This document shows, in pieces, positions 33,742 to 42,062 of a stretch of 64,000 nucleotides of DNA; position 1 is the stretch's first letter; each line of letters starts with the position of its first letter. A program made the position numbers and the translations under genes. The stretch is from Streptomyces shenzhenensis (GTDB lineage Bacteria; Actinomycetota; Actinomycetes; Streptomycetales; Streptomycetaceae), in the NCBI RefSeq assembly GCF_021462265.1, contig NZ_JAJONF010000004.1:186001-250000 (forward strand), in the 5' to 3' direction. The notes under the pieces were generated by a model, which had not been told where the DNA came from, ran no database searches, and worked only from the letters and a program-made list of their open reading frames with translations.

Positions 33742-34170
33742 ATGACGTCGAAGATCGCGTACGAGGACGTCGAGGTCGGCACCGAACTGCCGGCGCAGAC
33801 CTTCCCGGTGACCCGCGCCACACTGGTGCGGTACGCGGGTGCCTCCGGGGACTTCAACCCGATCCACTGGAACGAGAGGTTCGCCAGGGAGGTCGGCCTG
33901 CCTGACGTCATCGCGCACGGCATGTTCACCATGGCCGAGGCGATCCGTGTGGTCACCGACTGGACCGGCGACCCGGGCGCGGTCGTCGACTACGGCGTCC
34001 GCTTCACCAAGCCCGTCGTCGTCCCGAACGACGACAAGGGTGCCCTGATCGAGGTCAGCGGCAAGGTCGCGGCCAAGCTCGACGACAACACCGTGCGCGT
34101 CGACCTGACGGCGATGAGCGCCGGGCAGAAGGTGCTGGGCATGTCGCGTGCGGTCGTACGGCTGGGCTGA
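33742..34170 (+). CDS. hadB: (3R)-hydroxyacyl-thioester dehydratase, catalytic MaoC-like subunit
   Basis: 142 residues, start seven bases after the hadA stop. Hot-dog fold with the intact hydratase-2 signature: Asp37 and His42 in GDFNPIHWNERFA. VIAHGMFTMAEAIRVVTDW and VTRATLVRYAGASG are conserved MaoC elements. With HadA it should form a heterodimer that dehydrates 3-hydroxyacyl-ACP. Both genes lie between rpmG and secE, a synteny shared with mycobacteria, where hadABC occupy the same place. Confidence 0.9.
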   Translation: MTSKIAYEDVEVGTELPAQTFPVTRATLVRYAGASGDFNPIHWNERFAREVGLPDVIAHGMFTMAEAIRVVTDWTGDPGAVVDYGVRFTKPVVVPNDDKGALIEVSGKVAAKLDDNTVRVDLTAMSAGQKVLGMSRAVVRLG

Positions 34171-34274
34171 GCCCAGGCTCCGCGACCGGGTAAGGGGCGC
34201 TTCGCACTGCGGGCGCCCCTTACGTGTCGCCGCATGGCCCTGCGTCTCGCTCGGGCGCCTTGCCCTTGACCTAG

Positions 34275-34292
34275 TTAGTAATTGAGCACTAA
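34275..34292 (+). promoter_or_regulatory. TetR operator site 1 (ahead of the TetR gene)
   Basis: TTAGTAATTGAGCACTAA: half-sites TTAGT and ACTAA with an 8-base spacer. It ends nine bases before the regulator ATG, so binding would block its own transcription. Compared with the reverse complement of site 2 (TTAGTTATTGATCACTAA) it matches at 16 of 18 positions. Confidence 0.75.
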
Positions 34293-34301
34293 CTTCATCG
34301 C

Positions 34302-34883
34302 ATGGCAAGGATGAGCGCCGAGGAAAGGCGCGAGAACGTCATCCGCGCGGCGATCGCCGAGTTCGCGCGGAGGGGCTACTACGGCACCTCCACCGAGGTC
34401 ATCGCCAAACGGGTCGGTGTCTCGCAGCCGTACCTCTTCCGGCTCTTCCCCGGCAAGAAGGCGATCTTCGCCGCGGCTTCGCAGCGCTGCATCGACGACA
34501 TGCGTCAGGTCTTGGAGGAGGCGGCCGAAGGGCTGGAGGGCGAGGAGGCCCTGCGTGCCATGGGTGAGGCGTATGTGCGGCTGATCCAGGAGCAGCCGGA
34601 GCGGCTCCAGATGCAGATGCAGACGTACATCACCGTCGCGGCCGCGGAGGGCGAGGGCGAACACGAGTTCGGGGAGCTGGTGCGGGACGGCTGGATGCGG
34701 CTCTGGGACGCCGTCCATCTGCTCTCGGGGGTCGATGTCGACGCCACCACGGCCTTCCTTGCCAAGGGGATGCTCATCAACACCTACTCGGCCATGGGGT
34801 TTCCGCCCGGGCACAGGGTCTGGCAGGGGGTGTTCCGTGATGCCGGGGCCACGGGGGGACTGGGGAAGTGCGACGAAGAGTGA
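34302..34883 (+). CDS. TetR/AcrR-family transcriptional regulator
   Basis: 193 residues. HTH: NVIRAAIAEFARRGYYGTSTEVIAKRVGVSQPYLFRLFPGKKAIFAAA in the first 60 residues. The ligand domain is helical and acidic, with QEQPERLQMQMQTYITVAAAEGEGEHEFGELV. An operator-like dyad directly precedes the gene and a near-identical one precedes the MFS gene, so the regulator most likely controls both itself and the exporter. The chosen ATG at 34302 is followed by a second in-frame ATG at 34311; either is possible. Confidence 0.92.
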   Translation: MARMSAEERRENVIRAAIAEFARRGYYGTSTEVIAKRVGVSQPYLFRLFPGKKAIFAAASQRCIDDMRQVLEEAAEGLEGEEALRAMGEAYVRLIQEQPERLQMQMQTYITVAAAEGEGEHEFGELVRDGWMRLWDAVHLLSGVDVDATTAFLAKGMLINTYSAMGFPPGHRVWQGVFRDAGATGGLGKCDEE

Positions 34884-34931
34884 GGGAGCGGTCGGCCGTT
34901 CCCGGCCCGGGTCTTCTTCTGCGCCCAAAAA

Positions 34932-34949
34932 TTAGTGATCAATAACTAA
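34932..34949 (+). promoter_or_regulatory. TetR operator site 2 (ahead of the MFS exporter)
   Basis: TTAGTGATCAATAACTAA, half-sites TTAGT/ACTAA with an 8-base spacer, ending 27 bases before the MFS ATG. The consensus with site 1 is TTAGTWATTGAKCACTAA when the two are aligned in opposite orientation. Confidence 0.75.
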
Positions 34950-34976
34950 TTGTCAAGCCACGCTTCAGGGGGAGCG

Positions 34977-36413
34977 ATGTCACAAGAGACCGCACGTAGC
35001 GGTGGCGCCGGATGGGCGCTCGTCATCACCAGCGTCGCCGGATTCATGGCGGCCCTCGACAACCTCGTCGTCACCACCGCCCTGCCGTCCATCCGCAAGG
35101 ACCTCGGCGGAGCCCTGGACGACCTCGAATGGACCGTGAGCGCCTACACGCTCACCTTCGCCGTCCTGCTGATGTTCGGCGCCGCCCTCGGCGACCGCTT
35201 CGGCCGGCGCCGGCTCTTCCTCGCCGGGCTCACCGTCTTTGCCGGCGCCTCCGCCGCCGCGGCCATGGCGCCCGGCATCGACTCCCTGATCGCCGCCCGC
35301 GCGGTGCAGGGCGTCGGCGCGGCGGTCATGATGCCGCTCACCCTCACGCTGCTGACGGCGGCCGTGCCCGAGTCCAGGCGCGGAATGGCGTACGGCATCT
35401 GGGGGGCCGTCAACGGCCTGGCGGTCGCCTCCGGGCCGCTCATCGGCGGCAGTCTCACCGAACACGTGTCCTGGCATTGGATCTTCTGGCTGAACGTGCC
35501 GCTCGGCCTCGCCCTGCTGCCGCTCGCCCGCCTCCGCCTCGCCGAGTCGTACGGCTCCGGCGCCCCGCTCGACGTCCCCGGCACCCTGCTCGCCAGCGGC
35601 GGCCTCTTCGGGGTCGTCTACGGCCTGGTGCGCGGCCCTTCCGACGGCTGGACCGGTCCGTTCGTGCTCACCGGGCTGTTCGCGGGCGCCGCCCTGCTCG
35701 TCGGCTTCGTCATCCACGGCAGCCGCGCCGGGAACCCCATGCTGCCGATGCGGCTCTTCCGCTCCCGGGCGTTCTCCGGGATCAACGCGGCCAGCCTGCT
35801 GATGTTCCTCGGGATGTTCGGGGCGATCTTCCTGCTCAGCCAGTACATGCAGGGCGTGCTCGGCTACTCGCCCACCGAGGCGGGCCTGCGGATGCTGCCC
35901 TGGACCGGTATGCCGATGATCGTCGCGCCGATCGCGGGCATCCTGTCCGACCGGATCGGCGGCCGCCCGGTCGTCGCTGCCGGGCTCTTCCTGCAGGCCG
36001 CCGGACTCGGCTACCTGGCCTCCGTGGTCACCGCCGACGCCTCCTACGCCGCCCAGCTGCCGGGCCTGATCATCAGCGGCATCGGCATGGCCCTCTACTT
36101 CGCCCCGGCCGCCAACCTGGTGATGTCCGCCGTACGGCCGCAGGAACAGGGCATCGCCTCCGGCGCCAACAACGCGCTGCGCGAGGTCGGCGGCGCGCTC
36201 GGCGTCGCGGTCATGTCGTCCATCTTCTCCGCCCAGGGCGGCTACGAGAGCGCCCAGAGCTTCGTGGACGGACTGCGGCCCGCTCTGGTCACCGGCGCGG
36301 CCGTGGTGGCCCTCGCCGGGATCGCCGCCCTGGTCATACCCGGCCGAAGGCGCGCCGCGCGGTTGGTCGCCGAGGGGGAGCCGGCCCCGGCGCTGGGGAC
36401 CGTCGCCGGCTGA
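34977..36413 (+). CDS. MFS drug exporter (DHA2, 14-TM family)
   Basis: 478 residues, ATG with AGGGGGAG upstream; a TTG 27 bases earlier lies inside the operator and is not used. Fourteen helices are evident. Signatures: GFMAALDNLVVTTALPSIR (motif D1), LGDRFGRRRLFLAGL (motif A), and AVQGVGAAVMMPLTLTLL (motif B), then GPLIGGSLTEHVSWHWIFWLNVP (motif C). These are diagnostic of EmrB/QacA-type proton-driven multidrug exporters. It should be induced by ligands of the neighbouring TetR protein. Confidence 0.94.
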   Translation: MSQETARSGGAGWALVITSVAGFMAALDNLVVTTALPSIRKDLGGALDDLEWTVSAYTLTFAVLLMFGAALGDRFGRRRLFLAGLTVFAGASAAAAMAPGIDSLIAARAVQGVGAAVMMPLTLTLLTAAVPESRRGMAYGIWGAVNGLAVASGPLIGGSLTEHVSWHWIFWLNVPLGLALLPLARLRLAESYGSGAPLDVPGTLLASGGLFGVVYGLVRGPSDGWTGPFVLTGLFAGAALLVGFVIHGSRAGNPMLPMRLFRSRAFSGINAASLLMFLGMFGAIFLLSQYMQGVLGYSPTEAGLRMLPWTGMPMIVAPIAGILSDRIGGRPVVAAGLFLQAAGLGYLASVVTADASYAAQLPGLIISGIGMALYFAPAANLVMSAVRPQEQGIASGANNALREVGGALGVAVMSSIFSAQGGYESAQSFVDGLRPALVTGAAVVALAGIAALVIPGRRRAARLVAEGEPAPALGTVAG

Positions 36414-36426
36414 CGACGGCTGACGG

Positions 36427-36480
36427 CACGCGCGCGTGGGGCTCCGTTCACGGTGTGGACGGGGCCACCACGCGCGCGTG
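36427..36480. repeat. Two CACGCGCGCGTG palindromes between MFS gene and murB
   Basis: Copies at 36427-36438 and 36469-36480, 42 bases apart. The first is followed by GGGGCTCC, akin to the GGGGTTCC tails at 30.9 kb. They lie in the 115-base gap before murB and may serve as terminator of the exporter gene. Confidence 0.8.
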
Positions 36481-36528
36481 CGGCTCGCGGCGGCGGGACC
36501 GCCGATGGCGTCTCGTAGTCTTGGGCCC

Positions 36529-37584
36529 GTGCAGGAACTCCACGACGCCCCCCTCGCCCCCCTCACCACCTTCCGGCTCGGTGGCCCCGCCACCCGGCTG
36601 GTCACCGCGGCCACCGACGCCGAGGTGATCGCCGCCGTCCGCGCGGCCGACGACAGCGGGACCCCGCTGCTGGTCATCGGCGGCGGATCGAACCTGGTCA
36701 TCGGCGACAAGGGCTTCGACGGCACCGCCCTGCGCATCGCCACCACCGGCTTCGAGCTGCGTGGCACGACGCTGGAGCTGGCGGCCGGTGAGGTGTGGAC
36801 CGACGCGGTCGCCCGCACCGTCGAGGCGGGCCTCGCGGGCATCGAGTGCCTCGCCGGGATCCCGGGATCCGCCGGAGCCACGCCGATCCAGAACGTGGGG
36901 GCGTACGGGCAGGAGGTCTCCTCGACCGTCACCGAGGTCGTCGCGTACGACCGGCGGTCCCGTGAGACGGTGACGCTGGCCAACGAGGAGTGCGCGTTCT
37001 CGTACCGGTACAGCCGGTTCAAGGCCGACCCCGAGCGGTACGTCGTCCTGCGTGTCCGGTTCGGGCTGGAGGACGCCGGCGGGCTGTCGGCGCCGGTGCG
37101 GTACGCGGAGGCGGCACGGACGCTCGCGGTGGAGCCGGGGGACAGGGTGCCGCTCGCCGACGCACGGGAGGCCGTGCTCAAGCTGCGCGCCGGGAAGGGG
37201 ATGGTGCTGGATCCCGAGGACCACGACACCTGGTCGGCGGGTTCCTTCTTCACCAACCCGATTCTCACGGACGAGCAGTTCGCCGCCTTCCACGCGCGCG
37301 TACGGGAGCGGCTGGGCGACGCGGCCGAGCCGCCCGCCTACCCGGCGGGGGACGGCCGTACCAAGACCTCGGCGGCCTGGCTGATCGACAAGGCCGGGTT
37401 CACCAAGGGGTACGGCAGCGGCGCGGCCCGGATCTCCACGAAGCACACGCTGGCGCTGACCAACCGGGGCGGGGCCACGACCGAGGATCTGCTGGAACTG
37501 GCCCGGGAGGTCGTCGCCGGGGTCCGGGAGGCCTTCGGAGTGACCCTGGTCAACGAGCCGGTGACCGTCGGCGTGAGCCTCTAG
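36529..37584 (+). CDS. murB: UDP-N-acetylenolpyruvoylglucosamine reductase
   Basis: 351 residues from GTG at VQELHDAPLAPL; an ATG at 36505 would add eight residues. MurB reduces UDP-GlcNAc-enolpyruvate to UDP-MurNAc with NADPH and FAD in peptidoglycan synthesis. FAD-binding motifs: TTFRLGGPATRLV, VIGGGSNLVIGDKGFDG, and GIPGSAGATPIQNVGAYGQE. The catalytic serine lies in TWSAGSFFTNPIL and the C-terminal acid in VNEPVTVGV. A TAGTCT hexamer 10-15 bases before the GTG suggests a leaderless or short-leader transcript. Confidence 0.94.
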   Translation: MQELHDAPLAPLTTFRLGGPATRLVTAATDAEVIAAVRAADDSGTPLLVIGGGSNLVIGDKGFDGTALRIATTGFELRGTTLELAAGEVWTDAVARTVEAGLAGIECLAGIPGSAGATPIQNVGAYGQEVSSTVTEVVAYDRRSRETVTLANEECAFSYRYSRFKADPERYVVLRVRFGLEDAGGLSAPVRYAEAARTLAVEPGDRVPLADAREAVLKLRAGKGMVLDPEDHDTWSAGSFFTNPILTDEQFAAFHARVRERLGDAAEPPAYPAGDGRTKTSAAWLIDKAGFTKGYGSGAARISTKHTLALTNRGGATTEDLLELAREVVAGVREAFGVTLVNEPVTVGVSL

Positions 37585-37595
37585 GGGGCAGCCGT

Positions 37596-37694
37596 GAGCC
37601 GCCGGTGCACCGGCGGCTCAGCAAGGCCGGCCCCACCCGCCGCTGCACAGTCCCCGCGTCCTGGGCGGGCTCGACGTCGCCGAGGAGCCCGCCC
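37596..37694. terminator. Two hairpins between convergent murB and adenosine deaminase genes
   Basis: First hairpin: perfect 24-bp palindrome at 37596-37619 (GAGCCGCC arm). Second: GGGCGGGCTC (37663-37672) with GAGCCCGCCC (37685-37694). Between them they should terminate transcription from both sides. Confidence 0.8.
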
Positions 37695-37709
37695 GTCCGT
37701 GACCGGGAA

Positions 37710-38750
37710 TCAGGACACCGGGGCGGTCAGCCAGGCGTCGATGTCCGCCAGGAGCCCGGCCTTCACGTCCTCCGGTGCGGCGGAGCCCCGGACCGACTGG
37801 CGGGCCAGTTCCGCCAGTTCGGCGTCCGTGAAGGCGTGGTGCACGCGCGCGAAGTCGTACTGCGCGGCCAGCCGGGAGCCGAACAGGAGCGGGTCGTCGG
37901 CGCCCAGGGCCATCGGGACGCCCGCCTCGAAGAGGGTGCGCAGCGGGACGTCCTCGGGCTTGTCGTAGACACCCAGGGCCACGTTGGAGGCCGGGCACAC
38001 CTCGCAGGTGATCTCCCGGTCCGCCAGGCGCTTGAGCAGTCTCGGGTCCTCCGCCGCCCGCACGCCGTGCCCGATCCGGGAGGCGTTCAGATCGTCCAGG
38101 CAGTCCCGGACCGACGCCGGGCCGGTCAGCTCGCCGCCGTGCGGGGCCGCCAGCAGGCCGCCCTCGCGCGCGATGTGGAACGCCCGGTCGAAGTCCCGCG
38201 CCATGCCCCGCCGCTCGTCGTTCGACAGCCCGAAGCCGACCACCCCCCGGTCCGCGTACCGGACGGCGAGCCGGGCCAGCGTGCGCGCGTCCAAGGGGTG
38301 CTTCATACGGTTCGCGGCCACCAGGACGCGCATGCCGAGTCCGGTCTCCCGGGAGGTCGTCTCGACCGCGTCCAGGATGATCTCCAGGGCCGGGATCAGA
38401 CCGCCGAGGCGCGGGGCGTACGACGTCGGGTCCACCTGGATCTCCAGCCAGCCCGAGCCGTCCTTCAGGTCCTCCTCAGCGGCCTCCCTGACCAGCCGCC
38501 GGATGTCGTCGGGCTCTCTGAGGCAGGAGCGCGCAGCGTCGTACAGCCGCTGGAAACGGAACCAGCCCCGTTCGTCGGTGGCCCGCAGTCTCGGTGGTTC
38601 GCCGCTGGTCAGGGCATCGGTCAGCGCCTCGGGGAGGCGTACGCCGTGCTTGTCGGCCAGTTCCAGGACGGTTCCCGGTCGCATCGAACCGGTGAAGTGC
38701 AGATGCAGATGAGCTTTCGGCAGCTCAGAGACATCACGTACGTGCTCCAT
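37710..38750 (-). CDS. add: Adenosine deaminase family protein
   Basis: 346 residues. The zinc site His pair is in KAHLHLHFTGSMRP (residues 12-25), HGGEL gives the general acid Glu, SRIGHGVRAAEDP the later metal His, and ALGADDPLLFGS the two Asp that bind zinc and water. Substrate could be adenosine or adenine; the lead HLHFTGSM and the short insertion DPTSYAPRLGG are typical of Streptomyces members. Convergent with murB and upstream of nothing else, so probably monocistronic. Confidence 0.9.
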   Translation of the reverse strand: MEHVRDVSELPKAHLHLHFTGSMRPGTVLELADKHGVRLPEALTDALTSGEPPRLRATDERGWFRFQRLYDAARSCLREPDDIRRLVREAAEEDLKDGSGWLEIQVDPTSYAPRLGGLIPALEIILDAVETTSRETGLGMRVLVAANRMKHPLDARTLARLAVRYADRGVVGFGLSNDERRGMARDFDRAFHIAREGGLLAAPHGGELTGPASVRDCLDDLNASRIGHGVRAAEDPRLLKRLADREITCEVCPASNVALGVYDKPEDVPLRTLFEAGVPMALGADDPLLFGSRLAAQYDFARVHHAFTDAELAELARQSVRGSAAPEDVKAGLLADIDAWLTAPVS

Positions 38751-38838
38751 CCCAGGATCCTGCCGTACGTACCGGTCCCACCGGTAGCGGATTCCCCTTT
38801 AGTGGCCTTGCTCGCACGGGCGAGCGGGCGCACGAGAA

Positions 38839-38867
38839 CGGGCCGCCTCCCGCGGGGAGACGGCCCG
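38839..38867. terminator. Terminator downstream of the aminotransferase gene
   Basis: CGGGCCG-c-CTCCC (38839-38851) pairs with GGGAG-a-CGGCCCG (38855-38867) around GCG, one C.A mismatch. A second small hairpin GGCGC-GAAAA-GCGCC follows at 38881-38895 nearer the gene. Either can end transcription of aspC. Confidence 0.75.
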
Positions 38868-38902
38868 TACGCGCGTGTGCGGCGCGAAAAGCGCCAGGCT
38901 TC

Positions 38903-38932
38903 AGCTGTCAGCTGTCAGCTGTCAGCTGTCAG
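38903..38932. repeat. Four AGCTGTC heptamers ending at the aspC stop codon
   Basis: AGCTGTC repeated four times (38903-38930), then AG. On the minus strand the repeat starts inside the TGA stop of aspC (complement of 38929-38931). It is a 7-bp unit, so changes in copy number would not alter the protein. Confidence 0.85.
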
Positions 38933-40155
38933 GCCTTCGCCTCGGCCAGCAGCTTCTGCATCCGGCTCACGCCCTCGACGAGGTCCTCGTCACCGAGCGC
39001 GTACGACAGGCGCAGGTAGCCGGGCGTGCCGAAGGCCTCGCCGGGGACGACCGCGACCTCGGCCTCCTCCAGGATCAGCGCGGCCAGCTCGACGGAGGTC
39101 TGCGGGCGCTTGCCGCGGATCTCCTTGCCGAGCAGCGCCTTGACCGACGGGTAGACGTAGAAGGCGCCCTCGGGCTCGGGGCAGACGACCCCGTCGATCT
39201 CGTTGAGCATCCGCACGATCGTCCGGCGGCGCCGGTCGAAGGCCTCGCGCATCTTCGCGACGGCCTCCAGGTCGCCGGTGACCGCGGCCAGGGCGGCGAC
39301 CTGCGCCACGTTGGAGACGTTGGACGTGGCGTGCGACTGGAGGTTGGTGGCCGCCTTCACGACGTCCTTGGGGCCGATGAGCCAGCCCACCCGCCAGCCG
39401 GTCATGGCGTACGTCTTCGCCACGCCGTTGACCACGATGCACTTGTCGCGCAGCTCGGGCAGGATCGCGGGCAGCGAGGTGAACTTCGCGTCGCCGTAGA
39501 CCAGGTGCTCGTAGATCTCGTCCGTGAGGACCCACAGACCGTGCTCCACGGCCCAGCGGCCGATCGCCTCGGTCTCGGCCGCGCTGTAGACCGCGCCGGT
39601 CGGGTTGGACGGGGAGACGAAGAGCACGACCTTCGTCTTCTCGGTGCGGGCCGCCTCCAGCTGCTCCACCGAGACGCGGTAGCCGGTGGTCTCGTCGGCG
39701 ACCACCTCGACCGGGACGCCGCCGGCGAGACGGATGGACTCCGGGTACGTCGTCCAGTACGGGGCGGGGACGATGACCTCGTCGCCCGGGTCGAGGATCG
39801 CGGCGAAGGCCTCGTAGATGGCCTGCTTGCCGCCGTTGGTGACGAGGACCTGGGAGGGGTCGACCTCGTAGCCGGAGTCGCGCAGCGTCTTGGCGGCGAT
39901 CGCGGCCTTCAGCTCGGGCAGACCGCCGGCGGGGGTGTAGCGGTGGTACTTCGGGTTCTTGCACGCCTCGACGGCGGCCTCGACGATGTAGTCCGGCGTC
40001 GGGAAGTCGGGCTCACCGGCGCCGAAGCCGATCACCGGGCGCCCGGCGGCCTTGAGGGCCTTCGCCTTGGCGTCCACGGCGAGGGTGGCGGACTCGGAGA
40101 TCGCGCCGACTCGGGCGGAGACCCGGCGCTCGGTGGGAGGGGTTGCAGCGCTCAT
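38929..40155 (-). CDS. aspC: Aspartate/aromatic-type aminotransferase (PLP-dependent)
   Basis: 408 residues from [17 protein letters not shown]; longer in-frame sequence upstream overlaps the tRNA-Trp promoter zone and is not gene-like. Class I aminotransferase: [68 protein letters not shown] and the PLP-binding lysine in [19 protein letters not shown]-terminal [17 protein letters not shown] has the carboxylate Arg. Converts aspartate and 2-oxoglutarate to oxaloacetate and glutamate; arrangement near secE-nusG is as in other Streptomyces. Confidence 0.93.
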   Translation of the reverse strand: MSAATPPTERRVSARVGAISESATLAVDAKAKALKAAGRPVIGFGAGEPDFPTPDYIVEAAVEACKNPKYHRYTPAGGLPELKAAIAAKTLRDSGYEVDPSQVLVTNGGKQAIYEAFAAILDPGDEVIVPAPYWTTYPESIRLAGGVPVEVVADETTGYRVSVEQLEAARTEKTKVVLFVSPSNPTGAVYSAAETEAIGRWAVEHGLWVLTDEIYEHLVYGDAKFTSLPAILPELRDKCIVVNGVAKTYAMTGWRVGWLIGPKDVVKAATNLQSHATSNVSNVAQVAALAAVTGDLEAVAKMREAFDRRRRTIVRMLNEIDGVVCPEPEGAFYVYPSVKALLGKEIRGKRPQTSVELAALILEEAEVAVVPGEAFGTPGYLRLSYALGDEDLVEGVSRMQKLLAEAKA

Positions 40156-40301
40156 GGGGTCCATCGTTTCAGACCGGAAACCTGCCCGGCACGCCGGTTT
40201 CACGGACTGAACAACTATGGGCCGAACCATGAACAACCGTGCGGATCCCGCCCCGGGCCAGGACGATCTTCCGTACGGTCCCTGCGGCTTGCCACTTTCT
40301 G

Positions 40302-40331
40302 TTCGACGCGGCGCCGTGGACCACGTACACT
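40302..40331 (+). promoter_or_regulatory. Candidate promoter upstream of tRNA-Trp
   Basis: TTCGAC (40302-40307), 18-base spacer, TACACT (40326-40331). Lies 86 bases before the tRNA. Moderate match; a -10-like TACGTT at 40399-40404 is closer to the tRNA but has no good -35. Confidence 0.35.
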
Positions 40332-40416
40332 CTCACCTCGTTGGCCTTCGACAGCCGTGCCTGAGCGGGTACACACCGAGCACCCGGCCGGATGCGGTAC
40401 GTTGGGGGACACACAA

Positions 40417-40489
40417 AGGGTCGTAGCTCAATTGGTAGAGCACCGGTCTCCAAAACCGGCGGTTGGGGGTTCAAGTCCCTCCGGCCCTG
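40417..40489 (+). tRNA. tRNA-Trp (anticodon CCA)
   Basis: 73 nt. Acceptor AGGGTCG with CGGCCCT (40482-40488), one T-G wobble, discriminator G. Anticodon stem CCGGT/ACCGG and loop CTCCAAA, anticodon CCA. T-arm GGTTCAAGTCC. No encoded CCA. tRNA-Trp directly before secE is typical of actinobacteria. Confidence 0.96.
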
Positions 40490-40598
40490 CTACACACACC
40501 GCCAGGATGTGTGCGCATGTACGTACAAGCATTGCACCGCCGTGCGGCTCCAGAAACCGGGCGCGGCACGGCCATGACCCGGGACCAGGTGAGGACGA

Positions 40599-40883
40599 AT
40601 GACGGACGCCGTGGGCTCCATCGACACGCCTGATGCCGATGAGGTGCAGGAGTCCAAGAAGAAGGGCCGCAAGGGCGGCAAGCGGGCCAAGAAGGGTCCG
40701 CTGAAGCGCCTTGCCACTTTCTACCGCCAGATCGTCGCCGAGCTCCGCAAGGTCGTCTGGCCGACTCGTAACCAGCTGACGTCGTACACCACCGTGGTGA
40801 TCTTCTTCGTCGCCATCATGATCGCTCTGGTGACCGTGATTGACTATGGACTCAACCACGCGGCCAAGTACGTCTTCGGCTGA
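40599..40883 (+). CDS. secE: Protein translocase subunit SecE
   Basis: 94 residues. Long basic N-terminus ([22 protein letters not shown]), then [24 protein letters not shown], the conserved SecE amphipathic region, and one transmembrane helix [23 protein letters not shown]. Part of the SecYEG channel in the plasma membrane. A hairpin follows at 40896-40917 and nusG starts 80 bases on. Confidence 0.95.
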   Translation: MTDAVGSIDTPDADEVQESKKKGRKGGKRAKKGPLKRLATFYRQIVAELRKVVWPTRNQLTSYTTVVIFFVAIMIALVTVIDYGLNHAAKYVFG

Positions 40884-40895
40884 GCACAGAGCGAA

Positions 40896-40922
40896 GGGCG
40901 CCGTGGTACCGGCGCCCGTTTT
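40896..40922 (+). terminator. Hairpin between secE and nusG
   Basis: GGGCGCCG (40896-40903), loop TGGTAC, CGGCGCCC (40910-40917), then GTTTT. Near-canonical terminator within an operon, so it is likely partial (attenuation) or nusG has its own start. Confidence 0.7.
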
Positions 40923-40963
40923 CGCATGTTCCACCCCTATGTATCCAGGAAGAAGCAGCCATC

Positions 40964-41824
40964 GTGTCTGACCCGAACCTGAACGACGCCGTCGAGCCCG
41001 AAGAGGCCGTCAAGGACGAGCTGGACATCGTCGAGGGCGCGGACGAGCAGGACGAGTTCGAGGCTGCCGAGGCCGAACTGGGGGAGCCGGCCGAGGAGGC
41101 CGCGGTCCACGTCGAGGACGAGGACGAGGCGGACCACGAGGACGCCGACGAGGCCGAAGAGGCCGAAGAGCTCGAAGCGGCCGTCGAGGAAGAGCCGGCC
41201 GAGCCGGTCGACCCCGTCCAGGCGCTGCGCGAGGAGCTGCGGCTGCTCCCCGGCGAGTGGTACGTCATCCACACCTACGCCGGCTACGAGAACCGCGTGA
41301 AGACCAACCTGGAGCAGCGCGCCGTCTCGCTGAACGTCGAGGACTACATCTTCCAGGCCGAGGTGCCGCAGGAAGAGGTCGTCCAGATCAAGAACGGCGA
41401 CCGCAAGACCATCAAGCAGAACAAGCTGCCGGGTTATGTGCTCGTCCGTATGGACCTGACCAACGAGTCGTGGGGTGTCGTCCGCAACACTCCCGGCGTC
41501 ACCGGCTTCGTCGGCAACGCGTACGACCCCTACCCGCTGACCCTGGACGAGATCGTCAAGATGCTCGCGCCGGAGGCCGAGGAGAAGGCGGCGCGCGAGG
41601 CGGCGGAGGCCGAGGGCAAGCCGGTACCGCAGCGCAAGGTCGAGGTCCAGGTGCTGGACTTCGAGGTGGGCGACTCGGTGACGGTGACCGACGGTCCGTT
41701 CGCCACGCTGCAGGCGACGATCAACGAGATCAACCCCGACTCCAAGAAGGTCAAGGGTCTGGTGGAGATCTTCGGGCGTGAGACGCCGGTTGAGCTTTCG
41801 TTCGACCAGATTCAGAAGAACTGA
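40964..41824 (+). CDS. nusG: Transcription elongation/antitermination factor NusG
   Basis: 286 residues, GTG start. The first ~90 residues are a strongly acidic Glu/Asp/Ala tract typical of Streptomyces NusG and absent in E. coli. The NGN domain starts at [21 protein letters not shown] and includes [29 protein letters not shown]. The KOW domain is [44 protein letters not shown]. Binds RNA polymerase and couples to Rho and ribosome. Confidence 0.95.
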   Translation: MSDPNLNDAVEPEEAVKDELDIVEGADEQDEFEAAEAELGEPAEEAAVHVEDEDEADHEDADEAEEAEELEAAVEEEPAEPVDPVQALREELRLLPGEWYVIHTYAGYENRVKTNLEQRAVSLNVEDYIFQAEVPQEEVVQIKNGDRKTIKQNKLPGYVLVRMDLTNESWGVVRNTPGVTGFVGNAYDPYPLTLDEIVKMLAPEAEEKAAREAAEAEGKPVPQRKVEVQVLDFEVGDSVTVTDGPFATLQATINEINPDSKKVKGLVEIFGRETPVELSFDQIQKN

Positions 41825-41850
41825 GTCGGTAGTCGTTCGACCAGAGGTGC

Positions 41851-41909
41851 GTGGGGCTGGTCGCGCCCGGGCGGCGGAAGCCGCATAGGCGACGCAGTCC
41901 CGCGCCCCT
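41851..41909. repeat. Interrupted Streptomyces inverted-repeat element
   Basis: GTGGGGCTGGTCGCGC (41851-41866) and GCAGTCCCGCGCCCC (41894-41908) are the two outer segments of an intergenic inverted repeat I recognise in many Streptomyces genomes. Here about 27 bases (CCGGGCGGCGGAAGCCGCAT...) separate them, longer than the usual loop. It sits immediately after nusG. Confidence 0.5.
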
Positions 41910-41919
41910 AGGTGGGACC

Positions 41920-41963
41920 GGTCAGGGTCGGCTCCAAGGTGAGCCCCCTGACCTGTTCGTTTT
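41920..41963 (+). terminator. Terminator between nusG and rplK
   Basis: GGTCAGGG (41920-41927) with CCCTGACC (41946-41953), and inner GGCTC/GAGCC around CAAGGT. It is followed by TGTTCGTTTTT, a real T-run. Separates secE-nusG from rplKA. Confidence 0.8.
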
Positions 41964-42062
41964 TGGCCGCGCATCTATACCCGTTATCGTTGTGCGGTAT
42001 GCCTGCGTTCGGGTTGGTCCCCTCGCGCAGGCAGGACCCGAAATGAAAGGACCCGGAGAGCT

